A DNA stretch of 64,000 bases from JACCZX01 sp038216465 (GTDB lineage: Bacteria > Pseudomonadota > Gammaproteobacteria > Burkholderiales > Burkholderiaceae_F). Below the pieces are notes generated by a model. The model did not search any database and was not told the origin of the DNA. It was given only the letters and a program-made list of their open reading frames with translations. Every line of letters begins with the position of its first letter. Position 1 is the stretch's first letter. The position numbers were made by a program, and so were the translations under genes. Location of the stretch: positions 372,001-436,000 of the forward strand of contig JBBQQC010000001.1 in the NCBI GenBank assembly GCA_038216465.1. The letters run 5' to 3'. Positions 18,889 to 26,460 of the stretch are shown here, in pieces.

Positions 18889-19799
18889 ACGCGCCGCCGC
18901 GAATACAGAAGCTTGCGCGCGAGAACAACAAGCTCGAAAAGCGACTGCTTCGGCAGACGGGTCAGGCGATCACACAGTTCAACATGATCGAGACGGGAGA
19001 CAGGGTGATGGTGTGTCTGTCCGGCGGCAAGGACAGCTACAGCCTGCTGGAAATTCTGTTGCTGCTGCGCGAGCGCGCGCCGATCGGCTTCGATCTGATC
19101 GCGGTCAATCTGGATCAGAAGCAACCGGGATTTCCAGAGGAAATATTGCCGGGTTATCTGCGATCGAAAGGTGTGCCGTTTCATATCGAGACGCAAGACA
19201 CCTACTCGATCGTCAAGCGCGTGATTCCGCAAGGCAAGACGATGTGTTCGCTGTGTTCGCGGCTTCGTCGCGGCGTCCTGTATCGAGTCGCCGGCGAGTT
19301 GGGTGCCACCAAGATCGCGCTCGGACATCACCGCGACGATATCCTCGGCACTTTTTTCCTCAATCTTTTCTACGGAGGAACCTTAAAGGCGATGCCGCCG
19401 AAGCTGGTGTCGGATGACGGTAAGCATGTCGTGATTCGCCCGCTGGCCTACGTTGAAGAAGACGACCTGGCCCGCTACGCCGAGCACAAGGCGTTTCCGA
19501 TCATTCCATGCAACCTTTGCGGCTCGCAGCTGAATCTGAAGCGGCAGGAGATCAAGCGCATGCTGACCGAGTGGCAGAAACGCTTCCCGGGACGGGTCGA
19601 GAACACGTTCAATGCGCTGGCCCGGGTTGTGCCGTCGCATCTGATGGACGCGCAGCAGTTCGACTTCCGAACATTGCGGGCAAGTAGTCACTGGCAGCGC
19701 GACGGGGATATCGCTTTTGACGAAGCAACCTGCGCCGATCAGAACCCGGTTGCGGCCGACCTCGCATCCGCCGTGATTCGATTTGCCAAGCACAGTTGA
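18885..19799 (+). CDS. ttcA: tRNA 2-thiocytidine(32) synthetase TtcA
   Basis: A 304-aa Fe-S-dependent tRNA thiolase that converts C32 of certain tRNAs to 2-thiocytidine. The PP-loop SGGKDS is at 46-51. The two CxxC pairs expected of TtcA are CSLC at 121-124 and CNLC at 209-212, and GHHRDD follows the first. These cysteines ligate the [4Fe-4S] cluster. It is the third gene of the folM-folB-ttcA overlap series, and its stop overlaps the start of a small secreted-protein gene (TGATG). Confidence 0.95.
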   Translation: MNAPPRIQKLARENNKLEKRLLRQTGQAITQFNMIETGDRVMVCLSGGKDSYSLLEILLLLRERAPIGFDLIAVNLDQKQPGFPEEILPGYLRSKGVPFHIETQDTYSIVKRVIPQGKTMCSLCSRLRRGVLYRVAGELGATKIALGHHRDDILGTFFLNLFYGGTLKAMPPKLVSDDGKHVVIRPLAYVEEDDLARYAEHKAFPIIPCNLCGSQLNLKRQEIKRMLTEWQKRFPGRVENTFNALARVVPSHLMDAQQFDFRTLRASSHWQRDGDIAFDEATCADQNPVAADLASAVIRFAKHS

Positions 19800-20215
19800 T
19801 GAAGCGACGTCAGTGGCTTGCCATCGGCCGTCTTGCGGTGTTAGCGAGCTTGTTCCCGGCGCCAGCGAAGTCCCAAGAACGGCGCGCAAAAGCGCCGGTC
19901 CCGACAATTAAGCTGATCGCTATTTGCGAGGGCGTGCGGGCGACCAACAAGCGGCGGCAGACGTGGATTTTTCAGTTTAAGGTGCTGTCGGTTATCCAGG
20001 GTCGCTACGAGGAACCCTTTGTGGGCTTTGAGCTTGTGCAGGGCGGGCCCACCGCCGGGGATCAACTTCTCGCGATCCTCGGAGCCAAGAGAAATGCTGA
20101 AGGCGGCAACGTCATTGATTTCAACCATCAAAAGAAAGTCGAACTAACCTTCGAAGCGCGTTCATCGAAATCCATCCAGCAGCTGGATCTTCGATCGTTC
20201 AGAGGCATCGACTAG
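19799..20215 (+). CDS. Hypothetical exported protein
   Basis: A 138-aa protein of unknown function, starting at an ATG that overlaps the ttcA stop. The N-terminus MKRRQWLAIGRLAVLASLFPAPAKSQ resembles a signal peptide, with a twin-arginine that may direct Tat export. The mature part has an alternating hydrophobic pattern suggesting a small beta-rich domain (IKLIAICEGVRATNKRRQTWIFQFKVL, PTAGDQLLAILGAK). I recognise no family. It ends convergent with the PLP-enzyme gene, with only 7 bp between the two stop codons. Confidence 0.6.
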   Translation: MKRRQWLAIGRLAVLASLFPAPAKSQERRAKAPVPTIKLIAICEGVRATNKRRQTWIFQFKVLSVIQGRYEEPFVGFELVQGGPTAGDQLLAILGAKRNAEGGNVIDFNHQKKVELTFEARSSKSIQQLDLRSFRGID

Positions 20216-20222
20216 CGCGCCC

Positions 20223-21341
20223 TCAAGTCGCGTCGAGCGCACGCTCTATGTCACGCAGCAGCACTTCGGTCGGCTCGCACCCGACCGAAATCCGCATGAA
20301 GCCGTCAGGCACCGCGTCGCCCCAGCGCGCGCGGCGCTCTGCGCACGTGTGAACTCCGCCGAAACTAGTCGATTCGCGCATTAACGCGCAGCGCTCGATA
20401 AAGCGTTCCGCGCTCGCCCGATCTGCTAGCGTCAGTGCGACTAGGCTCCCACCGGTCGCCATTTGCGTCTGCGCCAGACGGTGTGCCGGATGCGATGTCA
20501 GGCCTGGATAGCGAACGTCGACGGTCCGGGGATGCCGCGCCAAGAGCTCCGCGAGCGCTTGCGCATTTGCACACATCCGCGCATAGCGAACGTCGAGCGT
20601 TTCAAGCCCACGGTGTACCAGCCACGCTTCGTGCGGGCCCGGAATCGCGCCCGCCACTCTGCGCCATTCACGGACCGCATTGATCAGCTGCGAGTTGCGT
20701 GAACTGACGTGACCGAACAGCACGTCGGAGTGTCCATTCAGCGCCTTAGTATCGGCCGAGACAATTACATCAGCGCCCAGGTCGAGCGGGCGCTGCCCCA
20801 GCGGCGTCATCGTCGTGTTGTCGACTACGACGATCGCACTCGACGCTTTCGCGTTGCGAACGACCGCGGCGATATCGGCCAGGTCGAGGCCAGGATTCGA
20901 CGGCGTTTCAATCCAAGTCAGTCTATGACCGTCGAACGAATACTTGGCGACCCCTGCTGTCGGGCAGCTTTCAACGCGCACACCCATTGGTTGCAGATAC
21001 TTTTCTGCGAACACACGAACCGTGTAGTAGCCATCCGCCGGCAGCAAAATTCGGTCGCCGGATTTCAAGGTGCTGTACATCACGGCAGCGATCGCCGCCA
21101 TACCCGACGGGAACGTTACCGTCTCGGCGTCTTCGAGAATGGCGAGTGCGTCTTCGAGCGCAGTCCAGGTGGGGTTGTCCCACCGCGCGTATTGATAAGG
21201 GCCGCTGGGATTGGCGGCCAACCGGTACACCGACGTATTGACGATCGGCGGAGCGAAGGCGTCGCCGATTTCGGTCGATGAAGTGGTGTGATGCAAAGCG
21301 CGTGCGAAACGCTCGTCGAGCGTAGAGAACAGTGGGGACAT
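20223..21341 (-). CDS. Cys/Met metabolism PLP-dependent enzyme (cystathionine beta-lyase-like)
   Basis: A 372-aa fold-type I PLP enzyme of the Cys/Met family. The PLP lysine is K199 in SADTKALNGHSDVLFG, preceded by the VVDNTTMTP aspartate block. TPSNPGLDL and the N-terminal YQYARWDNPTWTALE motifs match cystathionine beta-lyase/gamma-synthase relatives. The likely reaction is release of homocysteine from cystathionine, feeding the methionine cycle encoded at 5-9 kb, but family members differ in specificity and gamma-lyase or synthase activity cannot be excluded. It is followed by nothing co-directional for some distance and is convergent with the small exported protein gene. Confidence 0.85.
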   Translation of the reverse strand: MSPLFSTLDERFARALHHTTSSTEIGDAFAPPIVNTSVYRLAANPSGPYQYARWDNPTWTALEDALAILEDAETVTFPSGMAAIAAVMYSTLKSGDRILLPADGYYTVRVFAEKYLQPMGVRVESCPTAGVAKYSFDGHRLTWIETPSNPGLDLADIAAVVRNAKASSAIVVVDNTTMTPLGQRPLDLGADVIVSADTKALNGHSDVLFGHVSSRNSQLINAVREWRRVAGAIPGPHEAWLVHRGLETLDVRYARMCANAQALAELLARHPRTVDVRYPGLTSHPAHRLAQTQMATGGSLVALTLADRASAERFIERCALMRESTSFGGVHTCAERRARWGDAVPDGFMRISVGCEPTEVLLRDIERALDAT

Positions 21342-21455
21342 GAAAGCGCTCCAGAGGAGAGGCGCCTACATTACAGCCGCCCGGCAACTGCTTCAGCGGC
21401 TCTCCGCTACGAATTTTTTCGGTGCACGGTGCTCAGCGTGCAGCCTGCGCGCGAA

Positions 21456-21743
21456 TCATCTTGCAATCGTGATTGGATAGCGTGACCCGGCGGCCACCGT
21501 CGATGTCGAAAACAAAGAGGTCGGTGACCCCGTACGGTTGCCCTTCTTCAAGACGACGATCCGCTTGTCGCCTCCGCGATAGGTGACCTGTGCTACCACT
21601 TGTTCGCGACCGTCGCGGCTGACAGCGACGATGGTTGACGGTCCCATCTGCGCCGGTGTCTGCGCGTTCGCACACTGCGGCCCGCACGAAAGGAGCAATA
21701 CTGCGACCGCGCCAAATATTGCGACATTTGTCTCTGGATACAT
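21456..21743 (-). CDS. Small exported protein, apparently frameshifted near its C-terminus
   Basis: The ATG at 21743 has a perfect AAGGAGG Shine-Dalgarno 6 bp upstream and opens a signal-peptide-like N-terminus (MYPETNVAIFGAVAVLLLSCGPQCANAQ), with a possible lipobox at LLSC. Up to residue ~70 the protein reads well (VSRDGREQVVAQVTYRGGDKRIVVLKKGN). Beyond that the frame becomes Ser/Thr-rich and poor. The -1 frame across the same DNA reads QPYGVTDLFVFDIDGGRRVTLSN and ends at 21433. A single missing G in the GGG run near 21539-21541 would join the two. So either the gene is a recent pseudogene or the base is a sequence error. Function is unknown. Confidence 0.55.
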   Translation of the reverse strand: MYPETNVAIFGAVAVLLLSCGPQCANAQTPAQMGPSTIVAVSRDGREQVVAQVTYRGGDKRIVVLKKGNRTGSPTSLFSTSTVAAGSRYPITIAR

Positions 21744-21778
21744 TGCCCCTCCTTTATCTATGCGCGCATGTCAAATCC

Positions 21779-22330
21779 TCAGCAGGTCCACAGCTTGTTC
21801 CGCTGCGGCTCCATCTCGAAACTCGTGAAGTTCCCGCTGCGATCATCCACCTGCATTTGCACGTGTATGTACAGCGGCTTGCGGCCGGCGAGGGTGACGC
21901 GATAAATGCGGAAGGCACCGGTTCCTTCGCCAGGACATGCTCCGCGGATCAATTCAAGCTGCGTGTCCTTTGGAAACTGGGCGGCGAGCACCTGCGGCAG
22001 CTTGTTACGGTCGACTAGTTTGGTAGTGTTGACAGTCGCATTCATCATGGACGTCTTCGAGCCGCTGGTTCCAATCCCCCCGCGACCCAATCCATCGATC
22101 GTCGTGTCGCCATTCCAGTAGTACGTATTACCACCCTTTGCCGGTGCGCTTCCCTTCCACTTGACTCCCTTCAACTTGGAAAACGAGGTCCAGTCATTGG
22201 TGGGTTGCGACGCGTTGCTCGGCGCCGCCATCGCTCCGGCGACGTCGCCCAGTGTCGTGGCCTGTGCGGCGACGTTCAATGCCAGGACGAACACCAATGC
22301 GAACGCCGGAATCAGAATTGAATTTCTCAT
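21779..22330 (-). CDS. Hypothetical secreted protein
   Basis: A 183-aa protein with a clear signal peptide (MRNSILIPAFALVFVLALNVAAQA). The start ATG at 22330 is chosen for this and for the GATGAGG upstream; the frame runs further 5' to 22420 without a signal. The mature protein contains WTSFSKLKGVKWKGSAPAKG, GNTYYWNGDTTIDGLG and a C-terminal half with two cysteines (RGACPG and the final KLWTC), which may form a disulfide. I do not recognise the family. It is one of a series of small secreted genes on this strand between 21.4 and 26.4 kb. Confidence 0.65.
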   Translation of the reverse strand: MRNSILIPAFALVFVLALNVAAQATTLGDVAGAMAAPSNASQPTNDWTSFSKLKGVKWKGSAPAKGGNTYYWNGDTTIDGLGRGGIGTSGSKTSMMNATVNTTKLVDRNKLPQVLAAQFPKDTQLELIRGACPGEGTGAFRIYRVTLAGRKPLYIHVQMQVDDRSGNFTSFEMEPQRNKLWTC

Positions 22331-22416
22331 AACCTCATCTCCATTCAGTCTGGTTTTGGTACGCCTACCTCGGCGCCTTGTACGCCTCCAGCAGCAGAGT
22401 TCGCTCGGGCAAATCT

Positions 22417-22584
22417 TCAAGAATGCCCTGCCGGGCGTTCCCAGACATAGGTGATCGACTGCAGCATGCCGTTGGCGTCGAAGTCGTACAACGTCGCCCT
22501 GATGCGCAGGGTTCGCTGCGCGCCGTGATCAGCGACGCTGCTGTGCCATCCCCGCGCACTTTTCGAAAATCGACATCGTCCCCT
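22417..22584 (-). pseudogene. Orphan C-terminal ORF fragment
   Basis: In a frame different from the lipoprotein gene at 22529, the minus strand is open from 22584 to a stop at 22417. The last 30 or so codons read like real protein (RTLRIRATLYDFDANGMLQ then SITYVWERPAGHS). There is no ATG, GTG or suitable TTG start before that segment, and an in-frame stop lies at 22585-22587. It is best explained as the tail of a gene whose 5' part was lost or replaced, but chance cannot be excluded for so short a piece. Confidence 0.35.
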
Positions 22585-22906
22585 TCATGAAGGCCATCTG
22601 GTCGGCGTCACTCATCTTGGAGGAAACCGCTCTTGCCTCCTGGCTCTTGCCCTGCATGTCGAGGATCATGGCCCGCCGGGCGTCCGTCGAAAGGGAAGAC
22701 TTCGCCTCCGCCGCTCCACACTTGCAGAATGCGTCGCTCGTGACGCCCATTTCTCTGCGTAGCGCTTTGTTGGCCCCCATCTCGCCTTCCTGCAGGCACG
22801 CCGCCACAAACTCTGTTTCACTGGGTCCACCTTCACAGGCAACAAGCAGGACGGCCGTGATGGCGACCGTCATAGCGCACAACGCGCCTTTTTCCTTTGC
22901 GGTCAT
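22529..22906 (-). CDS. Hypothetical lipoprotein
   Basis: A 125-aa protein with AGGAG 6 bp before the ATG at 22906. The N-terminus MTAKEKGALCAMTVAITAVLLVACEGG has a lipobox ending at C24 (LVAC), so lipidation and outer-membrane anchoring are likely. The mature domain is helical and Met/Ala-rich with a conserved-looking cysteine pair (FCKCGAAEA) and a C-terminal cysteine (FEKCAGM). No family recognised. It lies 16 bp downstream of the DUF4282 gene stop and probably shares its transcript. Confidence 0.65.
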   Translation of the reverse strand: MTAKEKGALCAMTVAITAVLLVACEGGPSETEFVAACLQEGEMGANKALRREMGVTSDAFCKCGAAEAKSSLSTDARRAMILDMQGKSQEARAVSSKMSDADQMAFMKGTMSIFEKCAGMAQQRR

Positions 22907-22922
22907 GATTTCTCCTGGTCCG

Positions 22923-23177
22923 TCACGGCCGGTGCGCCATCGTGTGCGTGTTCTCGTTGATCTTGAACAGCACGATCAGCAACTCACACCAGATGCGCGC
23001 GGCGAGCGCGCCGCCGACGATGACCAGCAGCCCGGTCGCGAACCCGCTGAAGCTCATCCGACCGTACATGAACATCGAGCCGATGCCGCCGATCACGGCC
23101 GCGAGCAGCAGCAGCCAGTAGACAAAGGTGATGATTTTCGGCGTGATCATTGAGTCGAAAAACAGCAATGCTTTCAT
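22923..23177 (-). CDS. DUF4282 membrane protein
   Basis: An 84-aa protein with two transmembrane helices (about 15-38 and 45-72) that matches DUF4282: a short N-terminal FDSMITPKIITFVYW, a central loop FMYGRMSFSGF and the conserved RIWCELLIVLFKINE end, with a short hydrophilic tail. The ATG at 23177 follows AGGGGG. A longer frame to 23654 exists but is only a shadow of neighbouring genes. The family has no known function; it occurs in small membrane proteins of many proteobacteria. Confidence 0.8.
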   Translation of the reverse strand: MKALLFFDSMITPKIITFVYWLLLLAAVIGGIGSMFMYGRMSFSGFATGLLVIVGGALAARIWCELLIVLFKINENTHTMAHRP

Positions 23178-23206
23178 TGTGGATCCCCCTCGTTGGCTTG
23201 CGGTTG

Positions 23207-23320
23207 TTAGAGCCTGGACTTGCAGCATGGATCGAGCGCTATTTCGGCTGCGAACGGAACTGCGAGACTTGCCTGCGACACGACCGCGATCAACACGACT
23301 GCGCACACGCGAAGACTCAT
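23207..23320 (-). pseudogene. Decayed lysozyme-inhibitor (Ivy) gene remnant
   Basis: A start with a good RBS (GGAGAG, ATG at 23320) encodes a complete signal peptide (MSLRVCAVVLIAVVSQASLA) but the frame stops after 37 codons. In another frame the same DNA reads QFRSQPK-stop, identical to the last seven residues of the Ivy-domain protein at 23889-24737. The DNA over 23227-23263 is 32/37 identical to 23877-23913. The simplest reading is an Ivy-like paralogue that has kept its signal peptide and its 3' end but lost the middle by internal deletion and gone out of frame. Confidence 0.55.
23227..23263. repeat. Copy 1 of 37-bp repeat (Ivy gene 3' end)
   Basis: This 37-bp stretch matches 23877-23913 at 32 of 37 positions in the same orientation. 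On the minus strand both encode QFRSQPK followed by a stop and a few downstream bases (CGATCCAT). It marks a duplicated gene end. Confidence 0.7.
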
Positions 23321-23394
23321 GATCTCTCCAGTAATTAGTCCACAGCTGCGGCGTTTCAGCGCACCAGCGCGCTCGACCCGAAGTTGGTTGGACT

Positions 23395-23838
23395 CTAAGG
23401 GCAGGGGCTTTTCGGCGCCTGGATCGCCGCGCCCGCGGGGACGGGATAGTAGCGACCGGGCACCGACATCTTGACCACTCCTTTGCCATGCCCCTGCTGG
23501 CACTGGACCAGATCGAACTCGCACGGGCCTGGCCCGCTGCAGGTGACGGTACAGCCACCACCGGTGCCACAGGTGACGGGACGAACAGCACCACCCGGCA
23601 GCTGCTGCAGCTGCTGGCACGCGTTGCCGCTGCCGACGTCATATTCCTTCGCATCAGGCGCCGGTTTGAATGACATGCGCACCTTGTAGTGGGAAGGCCC
23701 GGTGCACGTCGACGAGACCTGGGTCAGTTGGAAGTTGTAGGCGATTGCCTTCGCGGCGGCCCCGCCCGCCAAGATCATGCAGGCCAACGCCAGAACGGCG
23801 CCCCGTGGGGTGAACGACAGACAATTTCCGATCTTCAT
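23395..23838 (-). CDS. Hypothetical secreted Cys-rich protein
   Basis: About 147 aa from the ATG at 23838, which lies 9 bp after AAGGAGG; an ATG at 23844 is in frame but only 3 bp from that site. A signal peptide is present (TPRGAVLALACMILAGGAAA). The mature part has eight or more cysteines (STCTG, NACQQ, VTCGTGGGCTVTCSGPGPC, QCQQ, SPCP), which should form disulfides in the periplasm or outside, together with a Gly-rich core. I do not recognise the family. It follows the Ivy-domain gene by 50 bp on the same strand. Confidence 0.65.
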   Translation of the reverse strand: MKIGNCLSFTPRGAVLALACMILAGGAAAKAIAYNFQLTQVSSTCTGPSHYKVRMSFKPAPDAKEYDVGSGNACQQLQQLPGGAVRPVTCGTGGGCTVTCSGPGPCEFDLVQCQQGHGKGVVKMSVPGRYYPVPAGAAIQAPKSPCP

Positions 23839-23876
23839 GGTCATCTCCCTCCTTGAGAAACGCTTGCTATCGCCGT

Positions 23877-23913
23877 ATGGATCGCGCACTACTTCGGTTG
23901 CGACCGGAACTGC
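23877..23913. repeat. Copy 2 of 37-bp repeat (Ivy gene 3' end)
   Basis: Intact partner of 23227-23263, covering the last codons of the Ivy-domain gene, its stop (23889-23891) and 12 bp beyond. The five differences include changes in and after the coding part, as expected for an old duplication. Confidence 0.7.
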
Positions 23914-24737
23914 TTCTTCCACAGCTTTTCGAGTTCCGCCGCGACGGCTGGCGGCGGGTCGCCGATCAAGGTGGACTTGCCCTTCTGGTAGACCTTGCCG
24001 TACACGACGTCTTGCACGCCAGACCACAACAGGACGACATTGTTGTCGTAGCAGTCGTGGTTCTTGCACGTGTAGAGCATTACGTATTCCGCGCCGGCTA
24101 CCTTGACCGGCGTGTTCTCCGAGCTTGGGCCTTCCAACTTCGCCAGCCAGGGCTCCTTGGACAACGGACCGAGCGCCTTGTAGTAAGCGGCTTTCGCCTT
24201 CGGGTTAAAGAGCAGGCCCGACGCGCTCAGTTCAGTCAGCGCGTAGCCGTTGAACTTGGTCGGATCGGCTTTTGCCTGCGCGCTCGGACCGGCTGCTGCC
24301 CCCGGCGCGACGTTGCGGTTCGGGTCGCAGTGCCGGGCGCGCTTGCCCTTGAACGCTGCCGGCAGCACGGTCATCACCTTCGGTCCGCCCTCGACCGCCG
24401 CAAAGAGACCCGAAGCGTTACGGTAGTACACGAACACCAGCGCTTCACCGCCCGCGACCTCGCTCGTAAATGCGGTCTCGAATTCCGGTGGCGGTGTGGC
24501 GCCGAAGTACTTGGGCGCGGGCTTCACGCTGCGTCCAGTCAGCACCGCCTTGCCGCCGTCCTGCACGACCAGCGAATCGCCAAGGTTCTTGAGCTGAGGC
24601 AGCATGTAGTTCGAACAGTCCGGTGCCAGCACGCCGAGGTAGGGCTGCATCAGCTTCATATCGATCTTGCCCTGTGCCCAGGCCGCCGAGCTAATCGCGG
24701 CAAGTACAAGCGTCGTGCAGTGAACTAAGCGATTCAT
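23889..24737 (-). CDS. Secreted protein with C-terminal Ivy-type lysozyme inhibitor domain
   Basis: A 282-aa exported protein. The start ATG at 24737 has GGGGAGG 5 bp upstream and opens a signal peptide (MNRLVHCTTLVLAAISSAAWAQ). Residues about 165-280 match the Ivy (inhibitor of vertebrate lysozyme) family: EYVMLYTCKNHDCYDNNVVLLWS, VVYGKVYQKGKSTLIGDPPPAV and the final ELEKLWKKQFR. The lysozyme-blocking CKPHDC loop is here CKNHDC (224-229), Asn replacing Pro. Residues 25-140 form an extra N-terminal domain not found in classical Ivy (about 155 aa). Ivy proteins protect periplasmic peptidoglycan from C-type lysozyme. Whether inhibition is retained with the changed loop is unknown. Confidence 0.82.
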   Translation of the reverse strand: MNRLVHCTTLVLAAISSAAWAQGKIDMKLMQPYLGVLAPDCSNYMLPQLKNLGDSLVVQDGGKAVLTGRSVKPAPKYFGATPPPEFETAFTSEVAGGEALVFVYYRNASGLFAAVEGGPKVMTVLPAAFKGKRARHCDPNRNVAPGAAAGPSAQAKADPTKFNGYALTELSASGLLFNPKAKAAYYKALGPLSKEPWLAKLEGPSSENTPVKVAGAEYVMLYTCKNHDCYDNNVVLLWSGVQDVVYGKVYQKGKSTLIGDPPPAVAAELEKLWKKQFRSQPK

Positions 24738-24762
24738 GCTGCCTCCCCTAAGAAAGATGCGG

Positions 24763-26382
24763 TCAAAGCTTGGGCGCAGCAACGCGTGATCCGGCGTCGC
24801 GCGTGGCTTGAGTGGCAAAGCGCGCCGCGGCCTGCCGCATGTCTTCGAACTGCGAGTCGTCGATCAGCGATACGCTCATCCAGCGCACCTGGTCGCTGTT
24901 CGACGGACCGCGGTTGCGCTCGTACCGCACATAGACCGTCGTTCGACAGCTGGCCGTCTTGTAGCCGTTGAAGAGCACGTTCTGGCCACGCGCCGGCGGA
25001 TCGGTCGGCGGAAACTTGGCGCAGCGCGCGTTCACGTTGTTGTCGACGATCCGTGCGCCGTTCGCATTGAAAGTCCACAGCATCATGCCTTCGCTTGCGA
25101 AGCTGGGCGCACCGTACTTCCCGACCAGCGCCTGCTTCAGCGTCTCGAACAGCGGATACTGGTTTGCAGGAAAGCCGGTGAAGCGCTCGACGAAGATGGC
25201 ACGATGCGCGTTCGGCGGCGGCGGGAAGTGCACTCCGATCGCGTCACCCGAGCCGTCAGAGCCGCGCTGGGCACCGCGAGCGATCACCCACGAGAGATAG
25301 TCGGTGGCCGCGACGTTGTTGACGATGCCGCGCGTCTCGTCGATGCGCATCCCAGGCGAGTGCGCCTGCAGCGCGCGCCTGACGTCGGCCAGCGGCATGC
25401 CGAGCTTGATGCCGACGATATCGACGTTAACCGCTGCCAGGGCTGGTGCAGCGGCTGCGGCCACGCCAGCGGCGGGTGTCGCAGCAGCACCTACGACGTC
25501 GCCACCCGCAGGTGACGTGCCGGAATTGGCTGGAGAAGATGGGGCGCCCGCGTCTGTCGCAGTCATCGGCGGATTGCTCAACACGGCAGCGGCCTCGTTG
25601 CCCGCCTGATCGCGCGCCGGCTTCTCGCCGCCGCCACGCATCAGCGTCCCCGCCGCGCCGAGCAACCCACCGACCACGCGATTCACATCGACCTGCGAGC
25701 CGGCTGCCGGTGCACCGCCCGCAGTGGCTCCGCCCGCTGTTCCACCGATGTTCGCCGGATTCGGAACAGCCGCCACGTCCTGGTCAGCGACCACGATCGT
25801 GAGCTTGGCGGCGCTGAAGCCGAAGTAGCTCGGTCCAGCGCGGTGGTTCACCTTGCGGACGTTGAAGCCCGCAAAGCGCAGACCCGACGGCACGGTCAAC
25901 TGCCGCACCAGGTTCGACACGTCGATCACCTGCGTGAACGCCGGGTTGTCGGTGCAGTTAGCGGTGAGTTGCGCGAGCCGTTGACCCGATATCGCATCAG
26001 CAGGATCCGGTCTGCCGTTGCCGGCGAAGCCGAACACCTCGAACACGACGGGCTCGGCGCCTGAACACTGACTGGCGCGCGCCTTGAACTGCAGCGTGGC
26101 CGAGCGGATGCGCTGCGGCGGGTTCTCGGGCAGCTGGAATTCGACCACGCCGGTGTTGATCGAGCCGACCCCGGCCTTGGCACCCGAACTGCGCTGCCAG
26201 AAACCGACCATCATGTTGTTGCCCATCGTCGCCGCCGGCGTCGTCGGACCCCCGGTCAGTGTGCCCCAGTGCACCGACAGCATCGGGTCAATGCCGACCT
26301 GCCGGTCAACCGCAAGGACCGGCCCGGCAAGCGCGGCGATCAGCGCCGCCACCGCTGCACTTCTCAGTCTGGACTTGTTCAT
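24763..26382 (-). CDS. Large secreted protein of unknown function
   Basis: A 539-aa protein with a signal peptide (MNKSRLRSAAVAALIAALAGPVLA) and a good RBS (AAAGGGAG before ATG 26382). Three parts are visible: an N-terminal beta-rich domain (about 25-200) with a cysteine pair, a low-complexity Ala/Gly/Pro linker (about 205-315), and a C-terminal domain (about 315-535) beginning VDIVGIKLGMPLADVRRAL that contains two cysteines. The C-terminal start resembles the short repeats seen at the front of periplasmic domains that sense or bind ligands, but I recognise no family. It is the first gene of the secreted block, immediately downstream of the BTAD activator, with the activator-type direct repeats in between. 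Confidence 0.65.
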   Translation of the reverse strand: MNKSRLRSAAVAALIAALAGPVLAVDRQVGIDPMLSVHWGTLTGGPTTPAATMGNNMMVGFWQRSSGAKAGVGSINTGVVEFQLPENPPQRIRSATLQFKARASQCSGAEPVVFEVFGFAGNGRPDPADAISGQRLAQLTANCTDNPAFTQVIDVSNLVRQLTVPSGLRFAGFNVRKVNHRAGPSYFGFSAAKLTIVVADQDVAAVPNPANIGGTAGGATAGGAPAAGSQVDVNRVVGGLLGAAGTLMRGGGEKPARDQAGNEAAAVLSNPPMTATDAGAPSSPANSGTSPAGGDVVGAAATPAAGVAAAAAPALAAVNVDIVGIKLGMPLADVRRALQAHSPGMRIDETRGIVNNVAATDYLSWVIARGAQRGSDGSGDAIGVHFPPPPNAHRAIFVERFTGFPANQYPLFETLKQALVGKYGAPSFASEGMMLWTFNANGARIVDNNVNARCAKFPPTDPPARGQNVLFNGYKTASCRTTVYVRYERNRGPSNSDQVRWMSVSLIDDSQFEDMRQAAARFATQATRDAGSRVAAPKL

Positions 26383-26438
26383 CGTCGCTCCCTTTCGCGG
26401 CCGCCGTGCGGGCGCGGTGCAGAACGTAACGAGTTGCG

Positions 26439-26455
26439 CGTTACCAGGCCGTTAC
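26439..26455 (-). promoter_or_regulatory. Candidate activator operator, 11-bp-period direct repeat (copy 1)
   Basis: On the minus strand this reads GTAACGGCCTGGTAACG: two GTAACG units 11 bp apart, one helical turn. It lies 57-73 bp upstream of the 539-aa secreted protein start. A near-identical element is at 29949-29965. A further inverted half-site, GTAACG at 26426-26431 on the plus strand, makes a 6-bp dyad with 26439-26444. Direct repeats with 11-bp spacing are the known binding mode of SARP/BTAD regulators. Confidence 0.55.
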
Positions 26456-26460
26456 TGAGT

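Noticed and set aside
24808..25515. Plus-strand ORF (235 codons) opposite the 539-aa secreted protein
   Set aside because: Shadow frame: the minus strand has the signal peptide, RBS and balanced composition.
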